Assembly: GCA_019614645.1 (NCBI GenBank)
Contig: JABWDB010000048.1
Span: forward strand, 1,557,501-1,621,500
Direction of reading: 5' to 3'
DNA: 64,000 bases
From: Stratiolaelaps scimitus
Lineage: Eukaryota; Arthropoda; Arachnida; Mesostigmata; Laelapidae
The stretch's first letter is position 1. Each line of letters begins with the position of its first letter. The notes below the pieces were generated by a model. It did not search any database, was not told the DNA's origin, and saw only the letters and a list, made by a program, of their open reading frames with translations. Below, one piece after another: positions 26,458 through 39,266 of the stretch. Made by a program: the position numbers and the translations under genes.

Positions 26458-26515
26458 TTCGCGAGAACTTAAGCATTGTGAAACTGCAGTCCCGAAAATA
26501 AACCTCAAATAAAAT
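26458..26515 (+). repeat. SINE-1 partial copy
   Basis: Matches the 3' body: gcgagaacttaagcattgtg, aaactgcagtcccgaaaata, aacctc. It is followed by an A-run and (TA)n. Confidence 0.55.
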
Positions 26516-26516
26516 G

Positions 26517-26547
<31 letters not shown>

Positions 26548-26849
26548 GTAATAATTAATAATGCACTGCGTATCTTAGAAAATTGAGGTAATCGATAGAA
26601 TAATTTAGCACATCAAGATGACATTGTATCTACTTAGCAGCGAGAGCGAATGGGATGATAGTAGTGGATGTATAAATAAAGAGAAATCAAAATGAGAACT
26701 TCGACGACACGGTCGTATCGTTAGCCTCCGTGTGAGCTGTTTGTATATCCGTGATCCTTCTGCGTGGCTTCCCGTAACCCGGCTCGTGATGGGGAGCTCA
26801 ATTCTACGTAATATCAATTGATCAAGCAACTATCTAAACGTCAATGTTT
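26516..26849. other. AT-rich spacer
   Basis: Poly-A plus (TA)n at about 26517-26546, then unassigned DNA. Confidence 0.5.
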
Positions 26850-27030
26850 CCGGGCAGATTCTCAGCCTTAAACATTTAACTGAGTCGCTGGTACAACTGT
26901 TGTTTGCATGACTCTCTTCATAAGGCGGACCTCCCCCTTTGAATGCAAATGTGGAATTAGATTCGGAATCGAACTCATGTGTGCACCTACGTGTTGCACA
27001 TCCAGTTGCAAAGCAGCTACTGTTCCACCA
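26850..27030 (-). repeat. SINE-2 copy, inverted
   Basis: Shares ttctcagccttaaacattta, ggtacaactgttgtttgcat, cttcataaggcggacctccc and gaatgcaaatgtg with the family. The inverted B-box-like cggaatcgaactcatgtgtg follows. It is nearly full length. Confidence 0.65.
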
Positions 27031-28281
27031 GTGACAGAGATTTTGACAGTGGTGACCACGTAGTCAGGGTCGGGACAGGACATATCACATTGTCAAACAG
27101 GTGCTTGCTATATGCGCAAGCTCCATTTGTGGCGCGGAACTGAGTTTTCAGCGGAACTCTCGATGTGCACTCATACACGCCCCCTGTGTCGCCCTAAAGT
27201 GAGGTTATCGCATTGACTTCCCTGGTTAGACATTACCTCGTGCAGTCTGTCCATACCGTAGCACACGATGGTCGCCTCTGACACCCCCGCTAGCGATATA
27301 TACAGCCGTGCAAGTAGCTATAATAGTGCCAGTAGTCGGGGTCGCAGCGTGGTGGGGGGTCGGGGGGATGTAACCTAGTGCCAACCGGCACCGAAGTAAG
27401 AGAATGCACGAGGTAAGCGGCGCTTCTGCCTCTGTAACCCCTGTGAGCGTTCCCTCGTGCTGCAGGCCACGGCAAGGCCAGTTCGTCCGACAAGCCGTTC
27501 GCCCGTTCTCTTTTCGTCTTGTCCGTTTTCCCTTGCGAGGCCGCAGCCTAGCGCTCCTGCCGCCCTCGCAACCGCCAGAGAAATAGGCCCACTGTGGGCC
27601 TAGGCCACAGGCTCTGACCGTAGGTCCCGAGTAGAGGCGGGGCATCTCCTTGCTCAGATTGGGTAATTCAATCAGCAGTGAAAGTCGGAAAAGCCGCGAG
27701 GGTGCAGAAGATGATCCCATGAATAGCTAACTGCCCCCAGGGCCTGTACGCGGCTCCGTTCCACACTCTCACCTCATGAACGTCAGGGAGCACGACGAAA
27801 GTACATAGAGAACGAGTGGAGTGATAGAGAAAGAGAGATATATAGAGACACTAACTCCTTCAGCATCTTCAGCCTCGTGCTCGTCGGCTATGCAGTATAA
27901 CGCTGGCTTCCTCCACCGAGCTGACCCCCATCGTGACCTGATGGTGCCGGGACCAGGCCAACGTTCGCAAGGGCCAACGTTTTCCCTTTAACCTTCTTCA
28001 ACCGTTCCATCCTCTTGGCCCAACCCCCCCAACCCCCCCCCCCCCCCAGGAGTCAAACGTGCGACCATAAACGGGCTGCCCGCTTGCCAACGGACGGCAA
28101 AGACTTTCCCCCCCCCGCCCGCCGGCAGTAGTGGAGAAAATGCGGATCACTGTGACCGACACACGGTGTGGAGGCCCCGTCCTCCCCAGGACGAAGGGCC
28201 AGTGCTGCTGCTGCAGCTGCTCCGTCACTCTCATCTTCTCTCGTGATTCGTCTTTCTCTCTACTGCTGCTGCTGGTTATTT

Positions 28282-28282
<1 letters not shown>
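27031..28282. other. GC-rich block, left part
   Basis: GC-rich from about 27220. Contains a C-run near 28024-28047 and CTG runs near 28203-28215 and 28263-28274. Open frames on both strands are low-complexity. Confidence 0.45.
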
Positions 28283-28345
<63 letters not shown>

Positions 28346-28358
28346 CTCTTTCTCTCCC

Positions 28359-28409
<51 letters not shown>

Positions 28410-28480
28410 CTCTTTCTCTCTTTCTCTCTATCTCTCTCTCCCCCCCCTCTCTCTCTCCCCCTCTCTATCTCTCTCTCTCT
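28283..28480. repeat. Polypyrimidine (CT)n tract of about 200 bp
   Basis: About 198 bases almost wholly C and T on the plus strand, with only two adenines seen (near 28430 and 28467). Pure CT fills roughly the first 60 bases and interrupted CT the rest. Long frames across it read Ser-Leu repeats and are artefacts. Such tracts can adopt triplex DNA and bind GAGA-type factors in arthropods; that role is only inferred here. Confidence 0.95.
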
Positions 28481-30191
28481 GGGTCTCGAGTGGCCAGGCG
28501 GGACAAGCGCTAACCGGGTGATGGTAGTGGTAAAGGCGACTTTTCGTTGCTCAACTATCGTCCATATTTCTCTCCTGTGCCTTCTCCATACACGCGCGTG
28601 TGCCGAGCAACCGCTGCAGCGGCGGCTGCTGCTGTTTCCGCCCCTCGACCAGCGAGCAACTTCAACCTGCAGCGCTATACGAGTCAGCCACTGCTGGCTG
28701 AGCCCGGCTGTCCGGCCATCGGAATATTGTGATGCGCCCGCTTGCCAAGAGACCCTGGCCTCTGTGAGCGTGAGCTACTCGGAGCTTTCCCTCACCAATC
28801 TCGCACTTCACTGGGCTCCTCCTGGGGGCTGGGGGGGGGGTGGGCTGCTGGACAGCTGCCGCCGAGTCTCATTCGTGGTCTCGGTCACAGGATGATGCAG
28901 CGATCACATTCGGCTGGGTGGCCGAGGCCAGACACCTGAAACTCTCGCTCATGTAACGCTGTTCAAGTTGGCGCAAATAATTCACACGCAGGTAGTGATA
29001 CAACGAGATACGTATGGTGCAAACGACATCTTCATAGAAATGTCGCCATCCGAATGAATGAGGAGTGTCCACGAGGCAGAGTTAGCACCCTACCTTCATA
29101 TACGTCTATGGGTACTTATCTGTGGGTGTATGTACATGTGCTGGCGCACAAACCATCACAGCCCACAAGTTACGCAAGTTACATTACGTGATGTGGACAT
29201 ATAAAACTTCTTTGTGCTAAGTTTGTGCCGGCGCACTCATCTGAATCCGGTGTAAGAATCATTTACGTAGACACATATATACAGGGTGTAAAGGTAATCA
29301 GTGAGTCATGTAAAGTTCACTCGTAAGTGATCGCTAAGTTGCATTCGCTCAGACGAACGTCAAGGGGTCAAGGACTTGGAGGGAAGTCCTCTATGACGCT
29401 CTGACATTGCGAGGTTTGAACCTACCAAGTTCGAGATGTCTCCTATCTGCGTTAGTAGATTGTAGAATATCTAGATTATAAGATATACTGGTACGAAGTG
29501 TATCCTCTATGGCATCGCCTCCCTGGGGATTACCGTAACGGCCGGACGTCCCAACTACTTTTCGAATGATTGTATAATATTGAAAGAGTTACAATCTTCA
29601 TTAATAAATGTCTCAATGATCGACCCATCTCGAATCATGCGCCACTCATTAAGACGCACAGGCACAACGGTATCAATAAGCTAATTACTTAAAACTCAAG
29701 GTAGAAAATACTGCATCATGTCGATATCGGAATTGTTATTCCTATCTGAATTTGTTATTGCAGCAAACTCCAAATTAGTGTAAGCCGGCCCAAAAAACCT
29801 CCACATGGCATCATCTACACAGTATCATCGAATGCTAATAAGTGTACGACTCGTACAGTTTAGTTAAAGTCAGCTTATTCGACGGCCTGCTTCCAGCATT
29901 TCATTCAAATGTTTGTCAAGAGCCTTCCGCTCATAGGGAGGGCTTGAAGCGACCAAGATCGCCGTCATAGATGCCACCCGATGGAGGATGGTGAAGCTTA
30001 ATCAGCATTTGCAATTCGGGTTTGCATGAATAAGTCGACCCATCGCGCTCGTTTATCCCAACCGTGGTAGGCCATTAGAATGAGTTCTATCCAGTGCACA
30101 TATAGGGAGGCCTCCCAACACGGTCTGCCCTGATCGTATCATCCGCTCCAGGAAGCGGTGTGGCAAATCCCTTCATGGGTGTGCTCTCTAA
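28481..30191. other. GC-rich tail passing into AT-rich non-coding DNA
   Basis: GC-rich to about 28900 with a GCA/GCT-rich patch near 28610-28640, then AT-rich. A weak SINE-1-like remnant may lie near 29390-29440 (gcgaggtttgaacctacca) but is too diverged to call. No gene recognised. Confidence 0.4.
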
Positions 30192-30197
30192 CACACA

Positions 30198-30236
<39 letters not shown>
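30192..30236. repeat. (TA)n microsatellite
   Basis: TA dinucleotide run flanked by atgtatat-type variants. Confidence 0.9.
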
Positions 30237-30429
30237 CATATATGTATAAGTATATAATAATATATAGCAATTAGAGGTTATAGAGCTGGACAGGCATCCA
30301 GTATTTTTGGTCTCAAGTCGTTGCTCCATTATTCAATATAGATTAGAAGAAGTAGGAGGTTCATCTCGCTATTCTCTCTCTCTTTTTTTAGAAATTTCCT
30401 CCAAAAGCACGGGCACCACTAGCGATGTT

Positions 30430-30542
30430 CCAATCCCTATGGGAAGCTGGGCCCTATCCAGTGCCGGGGGGAGGGGTTGACGTGGATGACAAAACGCCTC
30501 GACCTGCTAAAACCACCATACACTGTTGAGATAATCGCTCTC
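30430..30542 (-). repeat. Repeat family 3, partial inverted copy
   Basis: Carries ctatccagtgccggggggag, ggttgacgtggatgacaaaa and cgcctcgacctgctaaaacc. These are the reverse complement of the core of the copies at 9.3 and 54.5 kb, more diverged. Confidence 0.65.
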
Positions 30543-32025
30543 TTGCACCAACTCGCACTGTGCAAGACACTCACGCGTGTGCGCTCCACGAGTACGTACT
30601 CTGGATACAGAGGCCTGTCGATTAAGGTGTTCTACGCAAACTGCACGCGTACATTGAAGCGACATGTTGAGAGACAGCTGGTACCAGTCCGGCATTAGGG
30701 GGAGGGAATTAGCTGGTTTTGTGTTGGCGACGAAGGAATTCACTCGGCGTAACTCATTTACACTTTAGACAACTGCAAAATACACGACTTCCAAGCTAAA
30801 GATATGGCTTATATACACTTGTTATTTCGCTCTGCGAGTAGCATTACTTCGGACAATGTGTTTTTATTTCGTTTGAGCGGCTACGTTAAAAGAAGCTCAT
30901 GGAAAAAGGTTCACCAGGTCGCCTTTTTTTTCTCTCCAACATCGCGGTCAAACTCCTACGTTGTTGCTCGTCCATCGAGGTACTCAAGCGTTTGACGTCG
31001 CTTGCATCATCATCATCATCATACATTTGTCGTCGCATTATCATCATTGCCTTCGAAGTCAACCAACCATCCTGGTCCGCCGTTCCATTTTCGCGTTTTC
31101 ACGCCGGCTTGTTCCTGCAGTCGGTTGGGCACAGGAACCTCAAGGCCTCGAGATTCCTCCGACTTCGCTCATGCCCCAGCCTCTTCTGCTCCATGGAAGT
31201 CATCCTTTCGTCGTACGCCTCGTCTAGATGTGAACCCAAGATGTGGTTGTCCTGACGGGCCGAATATATATACACACACACACACACATACACCCACACA
31301 TACAAGCGCACAGAGCGGCCGACCAACGTGCACAGTCGACCCGAGTCAACCCAACCCGTATACAGCACAATCGCACACCTCCATCTGGACGAGCTTCTGC
31401 TCCTGCCATAGGCCGTATCCCGTTGACCCGCTGTCGGTGTCAGTGGTGAGTGTCGCCGTTCCATTTCATTCCATACATCTCCATACATTACCACCGCAGC
31501 CAACGTTGCTGCAGGGGCTCCAGGAGCGTCCCGGGCCCTCACCAGCCACTCGGGACACGACCACGGCAGCGGGCCCCCCCCAAGCCCTTCATAGACACCC
31601 ACAGACGAGGCACACAGACAGACGAGCACACTCGTGCGGTGCCTTCTCACGAAAACCTCGGTCCTACTGCCCTTGCCGCGTATGGCTTCTTGGCTTGAAC
31701 CAGTGGAAAATAGGAAAATGGGGCCCAAAGGAAGAGCGAGACAGAAGGAGAGTCTAGCAAAGAAGATCTAGGGCGGTGGGGTGTCAGGAAGGAAGATGTC
31801 GCAATCGTCGTCGCCGCCGCCTCCGTCCATACACGTCCCGTCTTATGGACCGAACGGCAGCCGCTGCCTCCATCGCCTACAGAGGAATAACCCAGATGGC
31901 CACCTCATGGGAACAAGGTATCCCGGGCAGTATACACACACAGATACACACGCACTACGGACACACACGCCTACACTAAGAAATTCGAAGGGTCACGGCT
32001 GCAGAGGAGAAAGAGAGAGAGCGTG

Positions 32026-32060
<35 letters not shown>

Positions 32061-34300
32061 AACGAGAGGAAAGGATTCGACGTCTGACTGGGAGGAACAA
32101 CGTTACAGAGTAGTCGCGGCAGTAGGAGGAAGACTGCGAGAAGTAGGAGGAGTATCTGGGCAAGCAGCCAACAGCTCCAGCCCGTCGACTACACAGCCGC
32201 CTGTCAATGAGAGAAGTTATCGCTGCCCGCTTCGTCAGGAGGGGAAGATTGGTCTCCTGGACATTGACGTTGCCTCCTGAACGACCCTCTTCGGACTGCA
32301 ACAGGAGGATGAGCGTATGCGCTGATTGGCAAATACTGGTGACCACTTGCCTTGACATCTGGCTGCCTGTTCATGCCAATGGTCCTGAGGGTCAAGCACT
32401 GTGGGGTGTCAGGTGCGAGCGCATTATGGTGATGTATACTCCTGTCACGATATAACGCCTTCTGTTGCTGCTAACGTACACTTCAGATAGTTGATGTTTC
32501 CAATGAGCGCTGGTCAGGAAATACAAGCCACCAAAGGGTGCTAATCGACGTTGTAGATGAACGCGGAATCGTGGACCGAGAGGTGGGCTAGGCGTTCTAG
32601 GCTTAGGTGGCCTATATTTACAACTAAGCACAATGATCTAATGTCACAAGGTAAATGAAATAGTAAAAAGGTTAGACGAAAACTGGCGAGGACTAACAAA
32701 ACACAAGCGAAAACACCATGCTTGAAGTGTACGAAGAACGAGCTGAGCACAGAACGAGCTCTATTATATTACATCAAGCTTTAATCTGATGGAAGCTTTA
32801 AATAAGCAAATGTAGAAAATAAGTAAAACCTTGCCTATTTGGTAGTATTCCATTGCGAATAAAATACTACACAAGGAGTTCTCGTTTTTGCATTACGAAC
32901 ACTATAAGGTACCCAATTGCATCGTAGATGATATGATTCTAAGAGCCTATCCACAGCCCAAACCCGGTCGAATCAAATGTGTTATTCCGTTATTTCCGCG
33001 GGATCTGCATCCCATAAATTATCCACGTCGTAGACAGGCAATGCTGGTAAGTATGTACAATACTTCTCAATATTCAGCCTGACACAATGCCTCCCGCACA
33101 GAGTTGTATCACAGACAGGGCACTGCTGGCGTGGCTCTAGCGTTCGTGTGTCGTGTCAGGCTCCGTCAAGAAGTCCTTCCACCGGAAGTGAGTGCCTGCC
33201 GCGCGTCGCGTTACTCAGCCGCCCTTCAATGTACTGCTGCCTATGCGACTTGCAGGGGGATACGGGGTGAGGGGGCGAGACGCACAGCGAGTCTGTTCAC
33301 GGATTGAACAGTGCAGGCACGCGTTGGACTTTACGAGGGCCATCGGCCATCGTTCGCAGCAGGAGGTTGCTTGCCTTGGCGCGTGGTGCGTCTTTTGTGC
33401 TGAGTCATGCACGCCGTTAGGACCGGCCTGAACTCGCGCGCGATGAACGCAGCCAGGGAGGAGGAGGAGGGGCAGGGTCGGGACGACAGCAGACTAGCGC
33501 GAACAAACCTCTTTATACCATCCGTTCACCCATACTCACACAGTAGTGGCTGTCCTGCCGACTGTGTATAGGGCCTGTGATGGGCCTGGGGGGGGGGGGG
33601 GGGCAGACACCCGCGTATGAGGGCTCAGCCTCGAGGCACAGGCTACTTAGCACACAGACACACGGGGACACTACACGAGAGCAAGGGAAGGAGTCTGAGA
33701 GATCGTCTTAGACAGAGTCCGTTTTACATAACACTGCCGCCGTACCATGCGACACATGCACACACATCGGACTTATATACCACCATGTCCTTCCCTCCTG
33801 TCTGTGCTCCTCGATGCTCTGTTGGCCTTCGTCGAATGCGGCACCTCGTGCCGTCGACGAAGGCACCAACTGCCTGATCCTTGAGGACCACCCGTTGGCA
33901 GACTGATGAAAGTGCGAGAATTTCGTCTTTTTTTCTTCCTCATCACCTTCTTCTTGTTCGACTCGTTCTCTGAGGTCGACACTCCCTTGGTGGCCACGCC
34001 ACACGACGGCCACTACCATCCACAGGCTCAATACAGCGGGACAGCGAAGTTTAGCCAGTCAGCTTGGTCCGGGTTCCTTTGAGTTTGTGGGCCTTCTTTG
34101 TCCATGGTATGGATCTGCTCGACACCGAGTTGAGGGAAACTATCTGTCCAAGAGACGTCGACAGGAGCAGGGGACGAACGTGTTTCACTTAGCGTTGCAA
34201 ATCAGGATGGAGATTCGATACCGACCCGAAGAATTGAGGGGTGCTTCGGGACATAGGGGTTCAGGCCGAACAGTCTGCCGCTAGGAAACACCACGCCAAT
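30543..34300. other. GC-rich blocks with CA and GA microsatellites
   Basis: AT-rich to about 30950, then GC-rich to about 32400 and again 33100-34280. It contains an ATC/CAT run near 31007-31023, a (CA)n run near 31267-31290, a (GA)n run at 32029-32059 and a G-run near 33589-33603. A 251-codon frame at 31002-31757 is His/Thr/Pro-rich and crosses the CA run, so I do not accept it. A strong donor-like CAGTG/GTGAGT occurs at 31445/31446 without a supported exon. Confidence 0.4.
32029..32059. repeat. (GA)n microsatellite
   Basis: Uninterrupted GA run inside the GC-rich block. Confidence 0.9.
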
Positions 34301-35436
34301 TTTCCCGATCATCGTGTTTGCACAACCCCCGGGTTACCTCATATAGATGCTTAGATGTCGGTTATAACAAGGACATTAAGCTAATTGCCACACTATTCTA
34401 GATGTTTCTATAGGTCGATATCACCAATTGTCCATCAGGAGCAACTCTAATGGGGAAATTCAATTAAAACCTAATAGAACATAAGGTTAACAAATCCTTG
34501 ATTGTTTCTTTGATCTCAAAATCTTTACGCGTGTTAAGTACGTTGTACATGATATTCATGTAGACATAAAGGTTCAGGCTCTATTACTGATTTATTAACG
34601 GAACTGCAGATTTCTTGACAAAAATTAGGAAAAAAGGTCAAGCCCAAGGTTCATAAGACGAGTGATTCCAGATGCGTCTTAATTTCGCGACCTTAAAAAC
34701 GCCTTCTGATTCTCGCTAAGACGTGGTTCTCTGCGAAGGCATAGGTCGCCATGTTACACATGAATCGGTGCTAGAGCCTTTCAGGCATGCGTGACACCTT
34801 CGCCGCCCTCCACGTTATAGTGTGGACGATCGATAGTGAGGTTCGGTTTTCTGATTATGGTGCCGGCGGCGTTTCGTTCTGCAACGTTCAATATTGTTGA
34901 AACACGTCTCGCCCTTGCGAGCGGAGAGTTACGTCATACGTTATTTTTTCTTTCTATAAAGGAGTGTAAGCGTGTATGCATTTCCTTGTCTGGATTGCAC
35001 CGAGTCCTGAGATCCTGAGAATTATCTAGCACGTCGGCATTTATTCGTGGCCTTGTTCAAGGCCGCCAATTATAATAATGGTCGGCTCTGGTATCCGCTC
35101 AGCGGACGCAGCAGCGATATAAATCACACACACACACACACACACACAATATCATCTCTGCAAGCGAAACTTGAAATTGTCATTTCCTAACTCGAGGCGA
35201 AACTCGTTTGTTTCGCTGTTTTCTCAGCTGAAACAGTTGAGTTTTCGGTTTCTCGATTAAACAAAGAAAAACGACGTTTCGAGCCCTGCCACCTAGGGTT
35301 TAAACCTTGATCGACCTAATTGCCTAAGGATTAACTTATAGATTAGCTGATATTCAAAATTTACAATACTAAGCTGATGGCTGGTGGAGCTCACTTATTC
35401 ACGAGCTCCTAAATAGTCGGAGGCGGGGACGATTCA
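34301..35436. other. AT-rich non-coding stretch
   Basis: Contains a probable SINE-1 fragment near 34588-34625 (gatttattaacggaactgca, inverted) and a (CA)n run at about 35125-35148. No gene recognised. Confidence 0.45.
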
Positions 35437-35563
35437 CTAAGTGAAGCCGCTGGCTGATGTGGCAAGGCATACGCTGTCGCTATCGCCATCGTTTTCCATA
35501 TCAAGTCGAGTGAAGTCAATTCGGCCAGAGTGAACGTCCCAGCGTGACTCGGCATTGGATGCG
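35437..35563 (-). CDS. Candidate terminal coding exon, minus strand (hypothetical)
   Basis: On the minus strand a pyrimidine-rich tract ending in ctctacag precedes base 35563. The downstream frame stays open for about 41 codons to a TAG. The translation is acidic and not low-complexity, including RWDVHSGRIDFTRLDMENDG and a Ser/Ala-rich end. This contrasts with the low-complexity frames around it, so a last exon of a multi-exon gene is possible. The same frame also runs upstream without a stop, so the splice interpretation is not forced. I recognise no family and no partner exon. Confidence 0.22.
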
Positions 35564-37026
35564 CTGTAGAGTGAGGTCAGGGAGAAGTGGTAGGCGGAGT
35601 TGTGGTGAGGAATGAGTCCCTTAGCGGCGACATCACCCCCCGGGAGAAGTAGCGCTCCACGTCTAACGCGCCATAGATGTACACATACACAGTAGCAGAG
35701 CGGCACCGGGTAGAACAGAGAGCAGGCGCAGAACGGGGCGTCGAGGGCAGCTGACTGACTGCGTAACTCAAGGGAACAGATGTCATCTTGAGGTCGGCCA
35801 GTGCCGTACGTGGAACCCCATAGCGGCTTCGTCTCCCGACCAAGCCAGACTCCCTCGAAACTTGCCACCAAACCTCTACGCCAACGCGAGAAGGAGGGAG
35901 AGCGAGAAAGCGAGAGAGCGAGAGAGACACAGAGATCGAGGGAACTATGTTCCGTTGCCCGCCGCGATGCCATCCATAGCTTCTCTATGGGCGGTGGTTG
36001 GATTGGATGCTGTGCTTTGCCTTCGCCAGCGTGGGGGCGGTTGGGGTAATGAGACAATTTGCTAAATTGGGACCAGCCTCTCTGGCCTCGGCGTTCCCAG
36101 CGTCGGCGACCCCACACCAGCCTCCAGCATCCCCGATGTCCCGGGCTCCGGAATGCCCTCCCTTGCGAAGACTCTGCCTGGGCCAACCAGGCACTCTGCC
36201 CTCGTTCGGGAATAATGTCGAGTATGGTGACTGCAGGGAAAACTCGCCGTCTTCCCAGCGTTCCTCTGACTAGGCCGGAGGGAAGGACCCGCCACCGTGG
36301 AAGAAGAATCAGACAAGGGCCTGAGTTCTTTGAGAGGAAAAGGCGGGACTCGACGTCTCCAGCCCAACCTGTCAGTCTAACTTGTTTAAGGTGAACGAAC
36401 TACGTCACGTCGACCTACCCTCGTGCACCTTCCACCTATTCTATCCCTCAATCTCTCCTGGTCTCGACGGGTCAACGGGCGCCAACGGTGATAGCGGACT
36501 GCTTGGTCGAACTTTGCAACGGCATCCCATCTCTCGCGCCGACCCTAACTTTTGACGGACCCGACCCCCAGTTGAAGAGTTGAACGAGCAAAGGCGAACA
36601 ACGCATAGGGGTAAGAGATGGAAACGAACCACTTTTCATCAGCCCCCCCCCCCCCGCCCTCACCGCGAAAGTTGTCGAGACACTCGCAAGGAAGAGTGCA
36701 CAGCGTGGTCACTCTGGAACGTTGGTGGTCCTCCTAGGTGGTTTGTAAGATCGGACGCCCTGCTCACGCTAGGTTCAGCTAGTCCGATATTGTCCGTACG
36801 AGTTTGTCAATTGCAGAGTTTCGCCGTGACTAGGTTTTCCATTGCCTCGGATGATGTTTCCTTTTGTTTCTATCTCCTAAAAGTCGTTAGTTGTTAGGTC
36901 ATGAATGCTGTACCTGTCGTCTGGATTCTAGCTATCAATTTCTATTCAGCTTAATGAGGTCTAGATGCTTGTTAAACCCAAGTTAGTCTTCTCTAATTAT
37001 TGTATCATAATCAAGATCCGTCTCCG
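35564..37026. other. GC-rich block, unassigned
   Basis: GC-rich to about 36850, with a GA-rich patch near 35890-35935 and a C-run near 36643-36652. Overlapping frames on both strands are not recognisable. Confidence 0.4.
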
Positions 37027-37175
37027 CGTGGTGGCTAAGTCGTTGTCTATGAAAAACGGAGGCTGGAAGTTCGAGTTGTCCCGTGACGTGGTGACATATC
37101 CAGACAACTCTTTAAGCATTGCAAACATTTCAGTCCCTTTCAAAAAACCTATAAACTTTCACCTTTATAAACACT
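37027..37175 (+). repeat. SINE-1 copy
   Basis: Head gtggtggctaagtcgttgtc, B-box-like aagttcgagttgtccc, gacgtggtgacatatccag, ctttaagcattgcaaacatt and a tail aactttcacctttat. All modules are in family order. Confidence 0.75.
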
Positions 37176-38023
37176 AAACCATCACAGAAACAGCGTACTG
37201 ACTTATCCCGCAAGATCTGTTTGTGTGCGTGTGTCTAATTGAAATGATCCCAATTATATGCCTCTACCATTACATATGTGTATAGTGTTGCTATGCCATA
37301 ATCGAAGTTCATTATCCAGCTACCGCAGCTGTAGCATACCACTGATTCCTGAGCAGTAATATCGAATACAACAGGCTTACCATAGCCTGGACCCCCCGAA
37401 ACTACAACGAAATTAAATCACTTACAATAATCAACTCAATGCCATTCGATGATATAGCAGAGGTTACTCTTTCCATGCATTGCATAGCTTTATCACTCAA
37501 GCAGGGCACCGTCTCGTTGCCACCTGATGTGCTACAGTTGTTTTTAGCCAACCAATTGTATATTTTCATACCTTCTCTGTTATGGTACAATTGCCAGATG
37601 TATGGAGTTCTTACCAGCCCCCCCCTAGTCATCGCGTTTTGTTACGAACAAAACAATATTTATCACGTGGTGCAGTCCTGTTGGTACAGTTCTTCCACGT
37701 CCCCTTCCCTCGACTTTATGGCTGGTGTATAACAACGGACCGAGCCCACCTTCCGCGTGGGCCCGCGTCGGTGTCGACCAGAGTAAGTAGCTTGAAACAT
37801 TTTGCCGGCCGCGATAGCCAGGTTGACTTTGGCGAAAGTTAGTTTAAAAAGTGAATTTTATAAGCGAAACTTTTATAGACTCGCCTCCCGTTTTGCCATT
37901 CGGGGCCCGGCTGTGTCAGCAACAAAATCAGCACTCCCAACTCCGGGGGGGGCAGTTTTATATGGAAAGATTTACAGCACGATTCTTCCGATCACTTGAA
38001 TATGGCAGTCACACTTGCGTTCC

Positions 38024-38064
<41 letters not shown>

Positions 38065-38187
38065 CTATGTGTCTACGTTGTTCAACATCTTAGAATAGTA
38101 GCTGTACAGTTTGAATGAAGAAGCCAATTGTTGACCATACAAACGCACGATATATTTGTTCCATTGAGGAGACAATATGTTGTTTTG
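37176..38187. other. Non-coding stretch with (TA)n
   Basis: A (TA)n run lies at about 38030-38064. Frames near 37439-37732 are not recognised. Confidence 0.45.
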
Positions 38188-38310
38188 GGTGTTTATTAAC
38201 GGACTTGCAGTTTTTTTTTTTACAAGAACGCCTAAGGAGTCCTTCTCTCGATATGTCCTCATCATGTTGCGGGACTCGAACCTACGGGATTCGAGAGCCT
38301 CAACGATTTC
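38188..38310 (-). repeat. SINE-1 copy, inverted
   Basis: Contains gtttattaacggacttgcag, then a T-run. It continues with gatatgtcctcatcatgttg and the inverted B-box gggactcgaacctacggg. Confidence 0.65.
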
Positions 38311-39180
38311 AAATTAGTGTAGGATGTGATTGATTTATCTAAGCGTTTCCTTGTCATCTATTTGTTTAGTAAGCGTAGCTCGTAGTTGATACTTTGTGCT
38401 ATTTAGTGTGTGTTGATTAAACAGAGAGAATTTAATTGCCTCAAATAATGCTGCTTTGATAATGCATCAGCTTGTTGTAGATGACAAAGAAGACTGGCGA
38501 CCAGCATTTTTTTTGTTTCTGAACAATACTAATAATAATGATAATAATAATAATAGTAATAAAAATACACAGCTTGAATCTGAACTTCAGTCTGGTCAGG
38601 GCTAAAATTGGTATCGCTATATGCCGATAATCGACTAACCCCACTGACATTTCTGTCTCCGTAAGGTATTTGTATCATTCAAGTAGATTATCATACACCA
38701 CTCCAATCTGTTTGCTCTTATCTGAAATCTCTCTTTTCATTATAGTCGATGCATCCATTGCTGCTATTCGTTGTCATCTTCATCGCGGACGGTGAATTGT
38801 AGACAACAGATCGTCAAGGGAAACATTTCATTTAAAATGACACGACTCCGTATCATACAGCACCCACACGTACACATTGGCTGGCATACGTTGATTACCT
38901 AAATTCGTGTCTAATCAACACCGCGGATAGATAGTCATAATAAAAATGAAAATGACGCTAGCACCTCACACAACAACGACAACAGCAACAGCAACCCCCC
39001 CCGAAGTTCTCATTTGCCAACAGAAATGTGATCGCGAATCAAGGCGGTTGATGCCATTTCTGTCCATAATTGTCTACTGGCATTACACCTCAATACGACA
39101 CCGTTATAACCGTCCCAAGCAGGCAGGCAAGCCAGCAAATGAGCCGCTGTCTTATCAGGCGCAAATTCGTCGGCTGGCGG
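38311..39180. other. AT-rich intergenic DNA upstream of the first paralogue
   Basis: Contains an AAT-type run near 38529-38562. The last part (about 38950-39180) would hold upstream regulatory DNA of the gene starting at 39267, but no factor site can be named with confidence. Confidence 0.45.
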
Positions 39181-39187
39181 TATATAA
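39181..39187 (+). promoter_or_regulatory. TATA box of paralogue A
   Basis: TATATAA lies 80 bases upstream of the ATG at 39267, inside GC-rich flanks (ggctggcgg before, caccgggctgg after). It implies transcription starting near 39210-39215 and a 5' leader of about 55 bases. No acceptor site is needed between it and the ATG, which supports a single-exon gene. Confidence 0.7.
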
Positions 39188-39266
39188 CACCGGGCTGGAA
39201 CCCCGGATCGGCACATCACCACGACTCGTGTCTTCGTCCTGAAACAGTCAACCAGTGACAATAGCC

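Noticed and set aside
28131..28895. 254-codon Ser-Leu-rich frame that could look like a transmembrane protein
   Set aside because: It is a translation of the CT tract; all three frames are open there.
29280..29300. acagggtgtaaaggt as a possible transposon terminal repeat
   Set aside because: No inverted partner was found in the surrounding sequence.
31002..31757. 251-codon His/Thr/Pro-rich frame
   Set aside because: It begins in an ATC microsatellite and crosses a CA microsatellite; composition comes from the repeats.
35564..36186. N-terminal part of the 249-codon minus frame
   Set aside because: Arg/Trp- and Ser/Leu-rich segments come from GA and GC-rich sequence. Only the last 41 codons look protein-like and are listed separately.
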